This document shows positions 16,860 to 26,204 of a stretch of DNA of 64,000 nt, piece after piece (the stretch's first letter is position 1; the number at the start of each line of letters is the position of its first letter). Source of the DNA: Anaerotignum sp. GTDB lineage: Bacteria > Bacillota > Clostridia > Lachnospirales > Anaerotignaceae. Where the stretch lies: assembly GCF_030625865.1 (NCBI RefSeq), contig NZ_DAOUQB010000005.1, positions 1 to 64,000 of the forward strand, written 5' to 3'. Made by a program: the position numbers and the translations under genes. The notes under the pieces were generated by a model. The model saw only the letters and a list, made by a program, of their open reading frames with translations. It was not told the DNA's origin and made no database searches.

Positions 16860-18275
16860 TTATACTGTTATTTCTTTTGTAGTTTCTGCAACTGAATCAC
16901 TTTTCCAGATTGCAATTCCTGTAAACGCATAGAAAATTGCTATGATAGGAACTATGAATCCCAAAAAAGCAAACGGAATATAAGCCGTGCCGACACCAAG
17001 AACTGTATTAATATAAGCTGCAGATGCACTCCAAGGAACTAACGGAGATGCAATTGTACTTGTATCTTCTAAAGTTCTTGATAAAACTCGTGTTTGAATT
17101 TTTAATTCTTCGTAAGCAGATTTAAATGTACGTCCACCCATAATGATTGGCATAACCTGGTGACCTGAAATAATAAGTAAAGTATAGCTGTAAAGCATTG
17201 TTGAAAGAATTAAGCCTCTTGGTTTTTTAACTTTCTTCAATAAACCTTCGCTAACAAGTGTATTAATAACACCGCTTGATTCAAGTGATGCCCCCATTGT
17301 TCCTGAGAGAATAATAACTGCGATTGTACTAAACATTGATGTCATACCACCACGAGACAGGATTTTATCCACTAAATCAAGACCTGAATTTGAAGAAAAA
17401 CCTTTCATCGCAGCATTTAAAACATCAACAACAGAAGCGCCTTGTAAACATATTGCAAACACAACACTTACTACTGTACAACCAAGCATTGCTGGAACTG
17501 CAGGTACTTTCTTAGCAGAAACAACTAATACTAATAATGCTGGTAATAATGCTAACGGACTGATATTAAATTGACCATCAAGCGTAACCAACATTAATTT
17601 TATGCTTGATAAGTCTGCGTTTGCAGCTGCGGAACGCAAACCCAAAACAGTGTATAATACAATACAGATAAGAGCAGCCGGAACTGTCGTCCAAAGCATT
17701 GAAGCAATATGGTCATATAACTTTGTTCCTGACATATCTGCGGCTACATTCGTAGTATCAGATAAAGGTGACATTTTATCACCAAAGAATGAACCTGAAC
17801 AAACAGCACCCGCCATCAATGGTGCGGAAATACCCATACTAACACCAACGCCGAATAGAGCAAGCCCCATTGTTGCAATAGCACCATAAGAAGTACCTGT
17901 AAACACTGACGTAATTGCGCATAAAACAAAGGTTAATGGTACAATTATTTGTGGTGAGCATAATTTTAGACCATAATATAGTAATGATGGAACAGTACCA
18001 CCAATAATCCATACTCCTACCATCATACCAACACTAATTAAAATAAGAAGTGTACTCGCAGACGATCCAACAACATGAGCTATATTGTCTTGTACGTTTG
18101 ACCAACTGTTTCCTAAAATTATGCTACTTAGGATTGCAATACAACAACCAATAACAAGTCCAATGTGAATACCAACACCGAATTTAATTGCTGACACAAG
18201 GCCGCCAATTACAAGTATTAATACTAAGAGTGCTTGTGAAAACCTTAGTTTTTTCGTAGTTTCTAAATTTTTCAT
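16860..18275 (-). CDS. Na+/H+ antiporter, NhaC family
   Basis: A 471-residue membrane protein with about 11-12 hydrophobic segments. 'FTGTSYGAIATMGLALFGVG' (~124-143) and 'AGAVCSGSFFGDKMSPLSDT' (~155-174) are the signature loops of NhaC-type sodium/proton antiporters, including MleN-like malate/lactate exchangers. It lies 161 bases downstream of an aminotransferase gene and upstream of the atoDA operon on the same strand. It may balance ions or exchange an organic acid for the fermentation around it. Family is secure, substrate pair is not. Confidence 0.88.
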   Translation of the reverse strand: MKNLETTKKLRFSQALLVLILVIGGLVSAIKFGVGIHIGLVIGCCIAILSSIILGNSWSNVQDNIAHVVGSSASTLLILISVGMMVGVWIIGGTVPSLLYYGLKLCSPQIIVPLTFVLCAITSVFTGTSYGAIATMGLALFGVGVSMGISAPLMAGAVCSGSFFGDKMSPLSDTTNVAADMSGTKLYDHIASMLWTTVPAALICIVLYTVLGLRSAAANADLSSIKLMLVTLDGQFNISPLALLPALLVLVVSAKKVPAVPAMLGCTVVSVVFAICLQGASVVDVLNAAMKGFSSNSGLDLVDKILSRGGMTSMFSTIAVIILSGTMGASLESSGVINTLVSEGLLKKVKKPRGLILSTMLYSYTLLIISGHQVMPIIMGGRTFKSAYEELKIQTRVLSRTLEDTSTIASPLVPWSASAAYINTVLGVGTAYIPFAFLGFIVPIIAIFYAFTGIAIWKSDSVAETTKEITV

Positions 18276-18436
18276 AATTTCTCCTACTTTCTTATTTGTA
18301 TTTTAAATTGTGGAAAATTCATCGACAACTTGCCCAAATCAAGTATTTATTATTTATTTTAAACTTCATCGACATGGCAAACACGTTTAAAAATATCAAT
18401 ATCTCACTGACAAGTACACTATTTATTTTTTGTTTT

Positions 18437-19615
18437 TTATAAAGTTTTTATAACATTCGCAAAACGAGTAATCCCTTCAATAATCTTCGCTTCTGTCATC
18501 GTACCATAATTTAATCTAATATGGTTTGTATCTCCGCCATTGGGAAAGAAAGCATCCCCCGGTACAAATGCCACTTTTTGTTCAACGGTTTTATGAAAAA
18601 CTTCTTCTGAATTAAGACCTTCACGAAGTTTAACCCATGTAAACATACCACCTTGCGGACGTGTGCAAGTAAAGCCTTCTGGCAATAATTCTTCCAAAGT
18701 ATCAACCATTGCATTTCTACGTTTTAAATAAATATGTTTAATTGTTTCAACGTGCTTATCAAAATCATAAGATGTTAGAAACTCATAAACAAAAAGTTGG
18801 CTTAACATGCTTGTATGCAGATCTGCACCTTGTTTAATGAGAATAAATTTGCTACGAATTTCGGGATCACAGCAAACCCAACCAACTCTGAGTCCAGGAC
18901 AAAAAGTTTTGGAAAAGCTGCCAAAATAAATAACCATTCCAGTTTTGTCAAAACTCTTAATTGGAGGAATCCTTTCGCCTTCAAAACGAAGTTCATAATA
19001 TGGATTATCCTCAACAACTGGAATATTGTATTTTTCCGAAAGAGCAACAATTGTTTTTCTTTTTTCAATGGACATCGATCTTCCTGTTGGATTTTGGAAA
19101 TCAGGAATAGTATAAATAAATTTTGCATTAGGATTAGCTTTAATGCATTCTTCTAAATGCTCCATATTCATACCATCTTCATCCATCTTAACATCAACGA
19201 ATTTCGGACAGTAACCTGCAAACGCACCTAGTGCACCAATATAGCTCGGAGATTCACATAACACAACGTCGCCTTCATTTATAAATAATTTTCCAACAAA
19301 ATCAAGAAGTTGCTGGGAGCCACTCGTAATCATAACGTTGTCGGCAGTTACGTCAATCCCAAATTTATTCATTCGCTTAGCAATTACCTCTAAAAGCGGA
19401 CGGTAACCTTCTGTTGCACTATATTGAAGTGCTGCAGCTCCGTAATTTGCAATTACTCGTTTTGAGATTTCTTTTAACTCTTCCATGGGAAGTGATTCTG
19501 GTGCCGGCCAGCCACCAGCAAACGAAATAACACCCGGTTGTTGAACAAGATGCATAAGAGCTCTGATTGGGGATGGTTTAATCTTCTGCATACGATCTGC
19601 ATACTTAATATTCAT
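18437..19615 (-). CDS. PLP-dependent aminotransferase, class I/II (second paralogue)
   Basis: A 392-residue fold-type I aminotransferase of the same subfamily as the one at 6934-8127. The PLP lysine is in 'YFGSFSKTFCPGLRVGW' (~228-244), with 'DFQNPTGRS' and 'VEDNPYYELRF' before it. AGGAGG precedes the ATG at 19615. The neighbours are phosphate butyryltransferase upstream (63 bases) and NhaC downstream. Divergence between the two paralogues suggests different amino acids. With the aryl-pyruvate oxidoreductase genes at 26275-28621 an aromatic or branched-chain substrate is plausible but unproven. Confidence 0.9.
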   Translation of the reverse strand: MNIKYADRMQKIKPSPIRALMHLVQQPGVISFAGGWPAPESLPMEELKEISKRVIANYGAAALQYSATEGYRPLLEVIAKRMNKFGIDVTADNVMITSGSQQLLDFVGKLFINEGDVVLCESPSYIGALGAFAGYCPKFVDVKMDEDGMNMEHLEECIKANPNAKFIYTIPDFQNPTGRSMSIEKRKTIVALSEKYNIPVVEDNPYYELRFEGERIPPIKSFDKTGMVIYFGSFSKTFCPGLRVGWVCCDPEIRSKFILIKQGADLHTSMLSQLFVYEFLTSYDFDKHVETIKHIYLKRRNAMVDTLEELLPEGFTCTRPQGGMFTWVKLREGLNSEEVFHKTVEQKVAFVPGDAFFPNGGDTNHIRLNYGTMTEAKIIEGITRFANVIKTL

Positions 19616-19678
19616 GTTTTTCCCTCCTACTAATAATTCATAAATAAATCTTCTCTTTACAAATCCAAAACTTTATTA

Positions 19679-20584
19679 TTAGTCTGCAATTAAAACACCA
19701 AGGGCAAGAGATGCCCATTTCGACTTTTCGCTACTTGCTCTTGATGGTAGAATAATTGGAGCTTTTGCACCAACTACAATGCCTGCATTTGTAGAGGCTG
19801 CCATGTAGTTTAATGTTTTAGCAAAAACATTTGCAACTTCGATGCTTGGAGATACAATGATATCTGCTGCACCTGCAACTTCAGATTTAATACCCTTTTT
19901 CTTTGCGGAAGCTGCTGATATTATATTGTCAATAGAAAGTGGACCATCCACAATTGCATTTTTGAATACACCTCTGTCAGCCATTTTTGAAAGACAAGCC
20001 GCATCAACTGTTGCTTGCATTTTCACATTTACGTTTTCAATAGCTGCTAAAATTGCAACTTTCGGAGCTGCTACTCCAAGCTTTTGTGCAACGTTTATTG
20101 CATTTTTTACAATCGCAGCTTTTTCATTAAGGTTTGGGGCAATGTTGATTGCGCCATCTGTGCTTAATAATAACCTGCCAAACCCAGGAATATCGCAAAC
20201 AATAACATGACTTAACATAGTTCCCGAATTTAAGCCATTTGCTTTATCCATAACAGGTTTCATAACATCAGGTGTTGAAATTGTGCCTTTCATTATTACT
20301 TTGTTATAGCCATTTTTAATACTTTCGATTGCCCTTTTAACAGAACCTTCAGTGTCTTTTACATCAACAATAGATACACTATTTTCTGAAATTCCAGCTT
20401 CTTTAAGTAATGGTTTAATTTTGTCGGAATCACCAAAGAGTTCAGGCTTTACAAGGCCTGATTCAATGCCGTCTTTTACAGCAGAAATAGTATCTGCATC
20501 GTGAGGACAAACAACTGCGATACCTGTTATCTCTTTTGCTTTCGCTTTTGCAATAAGCTCATCAAAATTTCTAATCTGCTCCAT
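19679..20584 (-). CDS. ptb: Phosphate butyryltransferase (phosphate acyltransferase)
   Basis: A 301-residue phosphate acyltransferase of the usual Ptb length, exchanging CoA for phosphate on butyryl-CoA or a related acyl-CoA. Family hallmarks include 'MKGTISTPDVMKPVMDK' (~98-114), 'VCDIPGFGRLLLSTDGAINI' (~129-148) and 'DIIVSPSIEVANVF' (~238-251). ATG at 20584 was chosen over an upstream TTG because AAGGAG is 8 bases ahead of it. It follows butyrate kinase by 12 bases, so acyl-phosphate made here can be used for ATP synthesis. Branched or aryl acyl-CoA substrates are possible given the context. Confidence 0.92.
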   Translation of the reverse strand: MEQIRNFDELIAKAKAKEITGIAVVCPHDADTISAVKDGIESGLVKPELFGDSDKIKPLLKEAGISENSVSIVDVKDTEGSVKRAIESIKNGYNKVIMKGTISTPDVMKPVMDKANGLNSGTMLSHVIVCDIPGFGRLLLSTDGAINIAPNLNEKAAIVKNAINVAQKLGVAAPKVAILAAIENVNVKMQATVDAACLSKMADRGVFKNAIVDGPLSIDNIISAASAKKKGIKSEVAGAADIIVSPSIEVANVFAKTLNYMAASTNAGIVVGAKAPIILPSRASSEKSKWASLALGVLIAD

Positions 20585-20596
20585 ATTCAAAACTCC

Positions 20597-21661
20597 TTAT
20601 ACTTTTATGTATTCTTTAACTTTAATTGTATCTTTCAAAATCCCATCAGCATATTCCGCTAATGCTAACATTTCGTTTTCGCCAGGATAAACTAAAATAT
20701 TTGAAATGAATCCTACTCGTTCTTTCACAATTCTTACTAATTCTTTTGAATAAGACATACCGCCTGTTAAAACGATAGCATCAACATTACCGGAAAGAAC
20801 TGCGCTAAGAGAGCCAATTTCTTTTGTTACTTGATAAATAAGTGCGTTAAATACTTCACCTGATAATTTATCACCAGCATTTTTTTGATTTTCAACTGTT
20901 TTGAAATCAGTAAGATTTAAGTAAGCAATAATTCCGCCGCTTCCGTTTAACATAGAAAGAACTTCGTCCTTTTCGTATTTACCCGAAAAACAAAGATTTG
21001 CTAACTCCCATGAATTGATAGCACCAGAACGATCTATACTAAATGCACCCTCACCTCTGTTTGAGCTTGTGTCTATCATTTTGCCTTTTTCATGAGCAAC
21101 GATTGAAATACCGCCACCTAAATGCGCTACTACTAAATTAACTTCATCATACGCTTTTCCAAGTTCTTCTGAGGCAAGTCGTGCAATTCTTTTTTGATTT
21201 AAAGTATGACATCTTCCCGAACGCCTAAAATTCGGATGACCAGACATTCTTGCAATTTCTTGCATTTCGTCTACAGTTATAGGGTCTGCAATATAAGCTT
21301 TTACGCCTGCATTGTCTGCAATTTCTTTGGCAATAATTGCACTTAAATTTGCAGCATGCTGACCATATTTTGCTTCTGTAAGATCATCAATCATATCTTG
21401 ATTTACTTCAAAAGCGCCACTCTCCATTTTTTTCAATAAACCACCAATTGCAATTACACATTCGATATCGCTATTTTTAATTCCGTTTTCTAAAATCCAA
21501 GTGTTAATATCGTTCATTCTAAAGTCTTTTTGTAAAACTACTTTTTCGAATTTATCAAGTTCTTCTTTTGAATGTCTTACTGTTCCCGAAAAATACAATT
21601 CAGTTCCGTTAAATGCAGCCATCTTTGTAGAAGTCGACCCTGTATTAACTACGATAATCAT
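20597..21661 (-). CDS. buk: Butyrate kinase
   Basis: A 354-residue member of the acetate/butyrate kinase (ASKHA) family. It opens with the phosphate loop 'VNTGSTSTKMA' (~5-15) and has 'VVAHLGGGISI' (~181-191) and 'NRGEGAFSIDRSGA' (~206-219). It transfers phosphate from acyl-phosphate to ADP, yielding acid and ATP. It is sandwiched between an HpcH/HpaI aldolase gene (11 bases) and ptb (12 bases), so the energy-conserving pair belongs to the same transcript as the orphan aldolase, cupin, DUF6282 and PreA-like genes. Confidence 0.94.
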   Translation of the reverse strand: MIIVVNTGSTSTKMAAFNGTELYFSGTVRHSKEELDKFEKVVLQKDFRMNDINTWILENGIKNSDIECVIAIGGLLKKMESGAFEVNQDMIDDLTEAKYGQHAANLSAIIAKEIADNAGVKAYIADPITVDEMQEIARMSGHPNFRRSGRCHTLNQKRIARLASEELGKAYDEVNLVVAHLGGGISIVAHEKGKMIDTSSNRGEGAFSIDRSGAINSWELANLCFSGKYEKDEVLSMLNGSGGIIAYLNLTDFKTVENQKNAGDKLSGEVFNALIYQVTKEIGSLSAVLSGNVDAIVLTGGMSYSKELVRIVKERVGFISNILVYPGENEMLALAEYADGILKDTIKVKEYIKV

Positions 21662-21672
21662 GGTTTCACCTC

Positions 21673-22419
21673 CTATTTTTTAAAATCTGCTACCACTTTT
21701 TTTGCTCCACTTGCAAAATGACCTATATCAGATGAACATACAATATAATTGATACCCATATCTCGGTATTTTTTTGCTTCTTCAGTATTTCCAGCAAAAA
21801 TACCAACTGTTTTATCATATTTTTTTGCCATAGAAATCACTTTATCAATAGCATGACGTACTGGTTCACTTTGTGGTTGCCCTATTGTATGATAGCTTTG
21901 GCTTAAATCCATAGGACCAATAAAAAGCACATCAATAAGAGGATTTTTGCAAAGTTTTTCAACCTCATCAACCATCTCTTTGTTTTCAATGTGAATAACA
22001 AAAATGCCTTCTCTATTGCTCTTTTCTATGTATTCATTTTTTTCAGCAAAACCATATTTTGCGGAACGTTGATTGAAAGAAAGTCCTCTATTTCCAAGCG
22101 GATAATATTTCCCATTTTTCGTAAAATTTTCAGTATCCTCTGCACTTGTAAGCCCCGGAATTTGCACTCCAATTGCACCTGAATCAAGAGTATGTAACAC
22201 ATGTTCCTCTCTTGCATACGGAATTCTAAGAATCACTTCAATATTTGCAACCTTCGCTGCTCTAACAAGATTTTCCGCCTCGGAAAAATCTATACTAGAA
22301 TGTTCCATGTCAACAACTATAAACTCAAATCCACTAAACCCTAAAATTTCGATCAACGCTGGAGAATAAAGTTTTACAAAGGTTCCAAGCATAGCACGCT
22401 CTTTAAGCTTCTGTTTCAT
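21673..22419 (-). CDS. HpcH/HpaI-family class II aldolase
   Basis: A 248-residue TIM-barrel protein of the HpcH/HpaI (2-dehydro-3-deoxyglucarate/4-hydroxy-2-oxo acid) aldolase family. 'EFIVVDMEHSSID' (~32-44), 'IPGLTSAEDTENF' and the metal-binding glutamate and aspartate regions 'FVIHIENKEMVDE' (~141-153) and 'VLFIGPMDLS' (~165-174) are present. The family cleaves 4-hydroxy-2-oxo acids to pyruvate or oxaloacetate plus an aldehyde using a divalent metal. It is located between the cupin gene and butyrate kinase. The physiological substrate is unknown. Confidence 0.85.
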   Translation of the reverse strand: MKQKLKERAMLGTFVKLYSPALIEILGFSGFEFIVVDMEHSSIDFSEAENLVRAAKVANIEVILRIPYAREEHVLHTLDSGAIGVQIPGLTSAEDTENFTKNGKYYPLGNRGLSFNQRSAKYGFAEKNEYIEKSNREGIFVIHIENKEMVDEVEKLCKNPLIDVLFIGPMDLSQSYHTIGQPQSEPVRHAIDKVISMAKKYDKTVGIFAGNTEEAKKYRDMGINYIVCSSDIGHFASGAKKVVADFKK

Positions 22420-22437
22420 GTCTACATCTCCTTTTGA

Positions 22438-22767
22438 TTAAAGATAATCTGCTCTTTTGGGCGTGAATACATCAAGGTTTAAAACTGGTTCTTTACTTGT
22501 TACGACAATATAATGTTCTACGTTTGATGGAATTACAAGTAATCCCCCTGCTTTCATTTCATGTTTAACGCCATCAACAAAGAAATCTGCTTCACCTTGT
22601 AAAATGTAAACGACTTGCTCATGGATATGTGTATGTGGTTTTGGCGTATGCCCAAATTGTAATTCATTTAAAGAAAGAGTTGCTCCTTCGCCAGTAAATA
22701 CTTTTCTTTTAACACCTTCTCTTACAAATTCCCATTCCATTTCATTAAAATTATTTTGATTAAACAT
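22438..22767 (-). CDS. Small single-domain cupin
   Basis: A 109-residue cupin barrel. Motif 1 reads 'HTHIHEQVVYILQGEADF' (~46-63), giving His, His and Glu ligands, and motif 2 'IPSNVEHYIVV' (~79-89) supplies a further His. This is enough for a mononuclear metal site. Small cupins act as isomerases, dioxygenases or sensors, and sequence alone does not distinguish them; an oxygen-dependent role is unlikely in an anaerobe. It lies 11 bases downstream of the DUF6282 gene and 18 bases upstream of the aldolase gene, so a pathway role is likely. Confidence 0.8.
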   Translation of the reverse strand: MFNQNNFNEMEWEFVREGVKRKVFTGEGATLSLNELQFGHTPKPHTHIHEQVVYILQGEADFFVDGVKHEMKAGGLLVIPSNVEHYIVVTSKEPVLNLDVFTPKRADYL

Positions 22768-22778
22768 ATAAAATCCTC

Positions 22779-23666
22779 CTATTCAAGTCCAAGTAATTTT
22801 GCCGGGTTAATCTTTGTCATTTTTTCTATGTCTTCATCTGTTGCTTTTGTGTTTTTCTTAATCATTTCGATGAACTTCCAAAGACCTTCACTTACATTTC
22901 CGTTTCCAAGTTGACCGTAATCAGAATCAACAATAAGATTATCAATACTAATTTTTTCAATAATTTCAGCAAGAACATCCGTTGATACAGAACAGAACTT
23001 TGAATCTTCAACAAATACCGTTGCATTTAACTCAATATATGCGCCCATTTCAGACCATTCTTTTATAATGCCAATATCAGCACCAATCATATAGAATGGG
23101 TGATTTACAAGAATTCGCTTAGTTCCAGCTTTAAAAGCAGCTCTAATTGTTGCATCAACTTCTCTTAAGCTACCATGGCCTGTTCCTAAGATTAAATCTT
23201 CTTTTTTGCCTGCATATTCGATAACTTCTAAAGCTTCATCAATTAATGTTCCATCTTCTTTAATGTAAACAATAGGTTTTTCAGCTACTGACATGCCCTT
23301 TGAGCTTGGGAATTTAATTCCATGACCGCCTGAATGTGCATCAATGTGATTTTTAGTTGAAACCGTAGGCATCCAAAATATTTTTGCACCAGCAGCATAA
23401 GCAGCATCAAGTGCTTTTACATTTAAACCACCAACCGAATTATTTAATGCAATACCACCAAAAACTTGCGTGTTTTTTGAAACATGTTTTGATAAAGTAT
23501 CAGCCATCATAACTGTTGGGGCAAAGTGGTCTTTAATAACAATTGCTCTATAACCAAGTTCTTCTGCTTCTTTAAGCATCTCATAACTATCTACTTCTCT
23601 TGGCATAACTGATGGACCCGCGTGTATATGTAAATCAATAAGTCCTTTGAAAATTTCTTTATTCAT
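22779..23666 (-). CDS. DUF6282-family protein, amidohydrolase-like
   Basis: A 295-residue protein opening with 'LIDLHIHAGPSVMPREVDSY' (~7-26), the HxH-plus-glycine signature I associate with DUF6282. Later histidines and acids ('IKDHFAP', 'VNHPFYMIGADIG', 'VDSDYGQLGN') resemble metal ligands of amidohydrolase or PHP barrels. ATG at 23666 was preferred since GGAGG lies 9 bases upstream, inside the alternative extension to 23681. It sits 15 bases downstream of the PreA-like gene. It may open a ring or hydrolyse an amide, but no member with a proven reaction is known to me. Confidence 0.7.
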   Translation of the reverse strand: MNKEIFKGLIDLHIHAGPSVMPREVDSYEMLKEAEELGYRAIVIKDHFAPTVMMADTLSKHVSKNTQVFGGIALNNSVGGLNVKALDAAYAAGAKIFWMPTVSTKNHIDAHSGGHGIKFPSSKGMSVAEKPIVYIKEDGTLIDEALEVIEYAGKKEDLILGTGHGSLREVDATIRAAFKAGTKRILVNHPFYMIGADIGIIKEWSEMGAYIELNATVFVEDSKFCSVSTDVLAEIIEKISIDNLIVDSDYGQLGNGNVSEGLWKFIEMIKKNTKATDEDIEKMTKINPAKLLGLE

Positions 23667-23681
23667 AACAACAACCTCCAC

Positions 23682-24875
23682 TTAATATTCAACTAATTTA
23701 ACAGCGTTTTCAGTACAAATATGGATACACATTCCGCAACCTGTGCAAGCTTCATCATCAGCAACTACTTTGCCATTTTCAAGTCTGATTGCCGAGAAAT
23801 AGCATCGACTAAGGCAAGGTTTATCCTTACATTTTTCGCATTTTGTAGTATCAACTTCAGATTTAATATTAGGAAGGTCTCCTAAGTTTTTATATGTAAT
23901 GATTTTTTTCGCAAGTCTACCAACAATATCCTCTGCCTTAGCCACTTCTTTTTTAGTCATGATTTCTTGCGCATCACATATGATTTTAGCTGCAGAATCA
24001 ACACCTTTGAACATTAATGTGGAACACATTTGAACTACTTTAGCTCCACACATCATATATTCAACTAAATCTTTTCCTGTATCAACACCGTTGCTACCAC
24101 AAATTTCCATACCGGTTTGCCTGTAAACTTTAGCGATATTAGCAAGTGAAACAGGTTTCATCCAAGTTCCACCAATTGCTGCATATCCCCCAAGAAAAAC
24201 TTCCTCATCAATCGGATCCACAACAAGGCCTTGAAACCTGTGCATCGCTGTAACTGCTCTAACGCCTACTTTTTTAAGCGCACTTGCAAGTTCAGCCATA
24301 TCTGAAATTTGAGGTGTTAATTTTGCAATTACAGGAATATCAACAGCATCTAAAACTGCTTTCGTAATATCACAGCAAAGTTCAGGAATTTGTCCAATTA
24401 AAAATCCAAGTTTTCCGTCAGATGCTTCGCCGTGTGGATTACCGAAATTAAGCTCAATCGCTTGCATACCCATTTTTTCCATATGTTTAGCATATGTAAC
24501 CCAGTTTTCTTTTTTACTTGCAGCAATACTCCCGATCAATAGAACATCATTTTCTTTCGCGATTTCTAAATACTCTTTTGCTGTTTCTGTAAATTCACTT
24601 AACTTTAACATGCTTCCGCCGCGTGAAAAGAATGTATATTGCTCAGGAATATCACCTCTCACTTTATTTTGCTTAACATCCATAATGTCAAATCGTGCAA
24701 TACTTTTTGCCTGCAATGCTTCAGCGTCTGTAACAGATTTCAAAATGATCGCAGCTACACCAGATTTAGCTAGTCTCGTGAATGAGTCTTTTTCCCTTGA
24801 ATAATCAGCTGACGCTGCGATAAGAGGATTTTTAAGCTCCAATCCACAAAATTCAACTCTCATATCGGTTTTCAT
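23682..24875 (-). CDS. PreA-like dihydroorotate/dihydropyrimidine dehydrogenase with C-terminal ferredoxin domain
   Basis: A 397-residue flavoprotein. Residues 1-300 form an FMN barrel of the dihydroorotate/dihydropyrimidine dehydrogenase family ('VEFCGLELKNPLIAAS' at the start, 'ELNFGNPHGEA' and the FMN phosphate region 'CGSNGVDTGKD'). Residues ~335-395 hold two iron-sulfur motifs ('CEKCKDKPCLSRC', 'CTGCGMCIHIC'). In PreA this arrangement reduces pyrimidines with electrons from the NADH-binding PreT, but no preT lies nearby, so ferredoxin or another donor is likely. It is the first gene of the orphan operon running to ptb. Substrate is unassigned. Confidence 0.82.
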   Translation of the reverse strand: MKTDMRVEFCGLELKNPLIAASADYSREKDSFTRLAKSGVAAIILKSVTDAEALQAKSIARFDIMDVKQNKVRGDIPEQYTFFSRGGSMLKLSEFTETAKEYLEIAKENDVLLIGSIAASKKENWVTYAKHMEKMGMQAIELNFGNPHGEASDGKLGFLIGQIPELCCDITKAVLDAVDIPVIAKLTPQISDMAELASALKKVGVRAVTAMHRFQGLVVDPIDEEVFLGGYAAIGGTWMKPVSLANIAKVYRQTGMEICGSNGVDTGKDLVEYMMCGAKVVQMCSTLMFKGVDSAAKIICDAQEIMTKKEVAKAEDIVGRLAKKIITYKNLGDLPNIKSEVDTTKCEKCKDKPCLSRCYFSAIRLENGKVVADDEACTGCGMCIHICTENAVKLVEY

Positions 24876-25366
24876 TTAGTAAATCAACCTCCTTTTAATT
24901 TACTCTATTTTTTGCTATTTTTTATAATAATTTTACAATAATTTATTTTATTATAATTCTTCTCCAGCAAATTGTAAAGAGAAAAATTATAAAATTATGC
25001 ACAAATAAACACACTCTTTCATCAAAAAAAACTTCACCAATCCCCTTTATTTTAGGTGTATCGCTTGCATTAGCAAGATAATTAACAACAGCTTCACCAA
25101 GAATATTTTATATAGCACACACGATTTTATTGTAATAAAATTCCAACATTTATTGTAGGTGCGTATCCTATAAACTTTTAAAAAAAATAATTACTTATGA
25201 AACAGACTAATCATCTCCTTTATCTTTTTTTCTAGTTCATGTCTATAACTAACCCATGATATAAACCTGTCTTTTTAAAATTATTTTTTTATTATATTTT
25301 TTATTTTTTAAAGTAAATTTACAACAATTTATTATTGAGCTCATAGAAAAACATTCTAAAATTTAA
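24876..25366. other. AT-rich intergenic region with repeated TTATTGTAA motifs
   Basis: No gene is visible. The region holds TTACAATAA (24933-24941) and the near-palindrome ATTTTATTGTAATAAAAT (25124-25141). The same TTATTGTAA recurs at 26178-26186, upstream of the divergent oxidoreductase genes. These may be operator sites for the PAS regulator encoded between them, though the base composition makes chance copies likely. Confidence 0.4.
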
Positions 25367-25413
25367 CAAAAAAAAATGCGTGCTTATTTGTATAATAAAC
25401 ACACACTTTTTTA
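25367..25413 (-). terminator. Rho-independent terminator of the PAS regulator gene
   Basis: On the minus strand an imperfect GTGTGTGTTTATT/AATAAGCACGC stem is followed by TTTTTTTTT. It lies 25 bases past the stop codon of the gene at 25439. Confidence 0.7.
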
Positions 25414-25438
25414 CACTATGCAATTATTTCATATTGTT

Positions 25439-26083
25439 TTAAACATTTCCAAAAGTTTTCCTGTCCATTAAACGCACATCTCTTAGATAGTTATATAATG
25501 TAGCTTGTGACATAGAAAGTAATTCACAAACTTGCGGAACAGAGTCTTTTATAAGGAAAACACCTTTATCATTAAGTTTTTTTATAATCTCATATCTCAT
25601 TTCTTTCGTACCTAAAGTTGAAGGTTTCCCAACGTCATTTATAATCTCAGAAATCACAGTTCTTGTGTAATCAACAATGTTCATGGAATTTTCTTCTGTT
25701 TTCTCATCTGTAAGGTAAGCATTCATAAATGTGTCTAAGAATTTTCTTGTTTCATTCATGTGAGTCATATCAATAGTAATGCATATCATTGCTTCCAACT
25801 CATTACTTTCATCAAAAAAAACAGTAGTAGTTGATTTTAACAGTGTTCCATCTTTCTTTTTAGTTGTTCTTATAACTGAATCGCTTTCAATTGGAGCTCT
25901 GTGCAAAATATAGTCAAGAACACTTTTCTCCATTTTTTCACCAACTTTACGATTGGTAATATGTGAATTTTCAATATATACGATCTTTGCATTACTGTCA
26001 CGCACAACAGTTTCACAAATATCTCCAAAAGATTTACTCATTGCTTTTGCCATCTGAATTAAAATTTTTGTGGTATATGCCAT
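25439..26083 (-). CDS. YheO-type PAS/HTH transcriptional regulator (DauR-like)
   Basis: A 214-residue regulator. Residues ~10-115 match the YheO-like PAS domain ('FGDICETVVRD', 'DGTLLKSTTTVFFDE'), and residues ~155-205 form the C-terminal helix-turn-helix ('VPQVCELLSMSQATLYNYLR'). Members such as DauR control amino acid catabolism genes. AAGGAGG precedes the ATG by 6 bases. The gene is transcribed divergently from the indolepyruvate oxidoreductase genes at 26275, its probable target, and sits ahead of the PreA-like operon. Confidence 0.85.
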   Translation of the reverse strand: MAYTTKILIQMAKAMSKSFGDICETVVRDSNAKIVYIENSHITNRKVGEKMEKSVLDYILHRAPIESDSVIRTTKKKDGTLLKSTTTVFFDESNELEAMICITIDMTHMNETRKFLDTFMNAYLTDEKTEENSMNIVDYTRTVISEIINDVGKPSTLGTKEMRYEIIKKLNDKGVFLIKDSVPQVCELLSMSQATLYNYLRDVRLMDRKTFGNV

Positions 26084-26204
26084 GATGCTCCTCCTTAAAA
26101 ATCACTATAATTTTTTATTATACTATATCATATTTTCCGCTTTTCCGCAAGATTACATTCTAAGTTTCGGTATTATTTTATTGTAATTTTTTTATATTTT
26201 TCAC

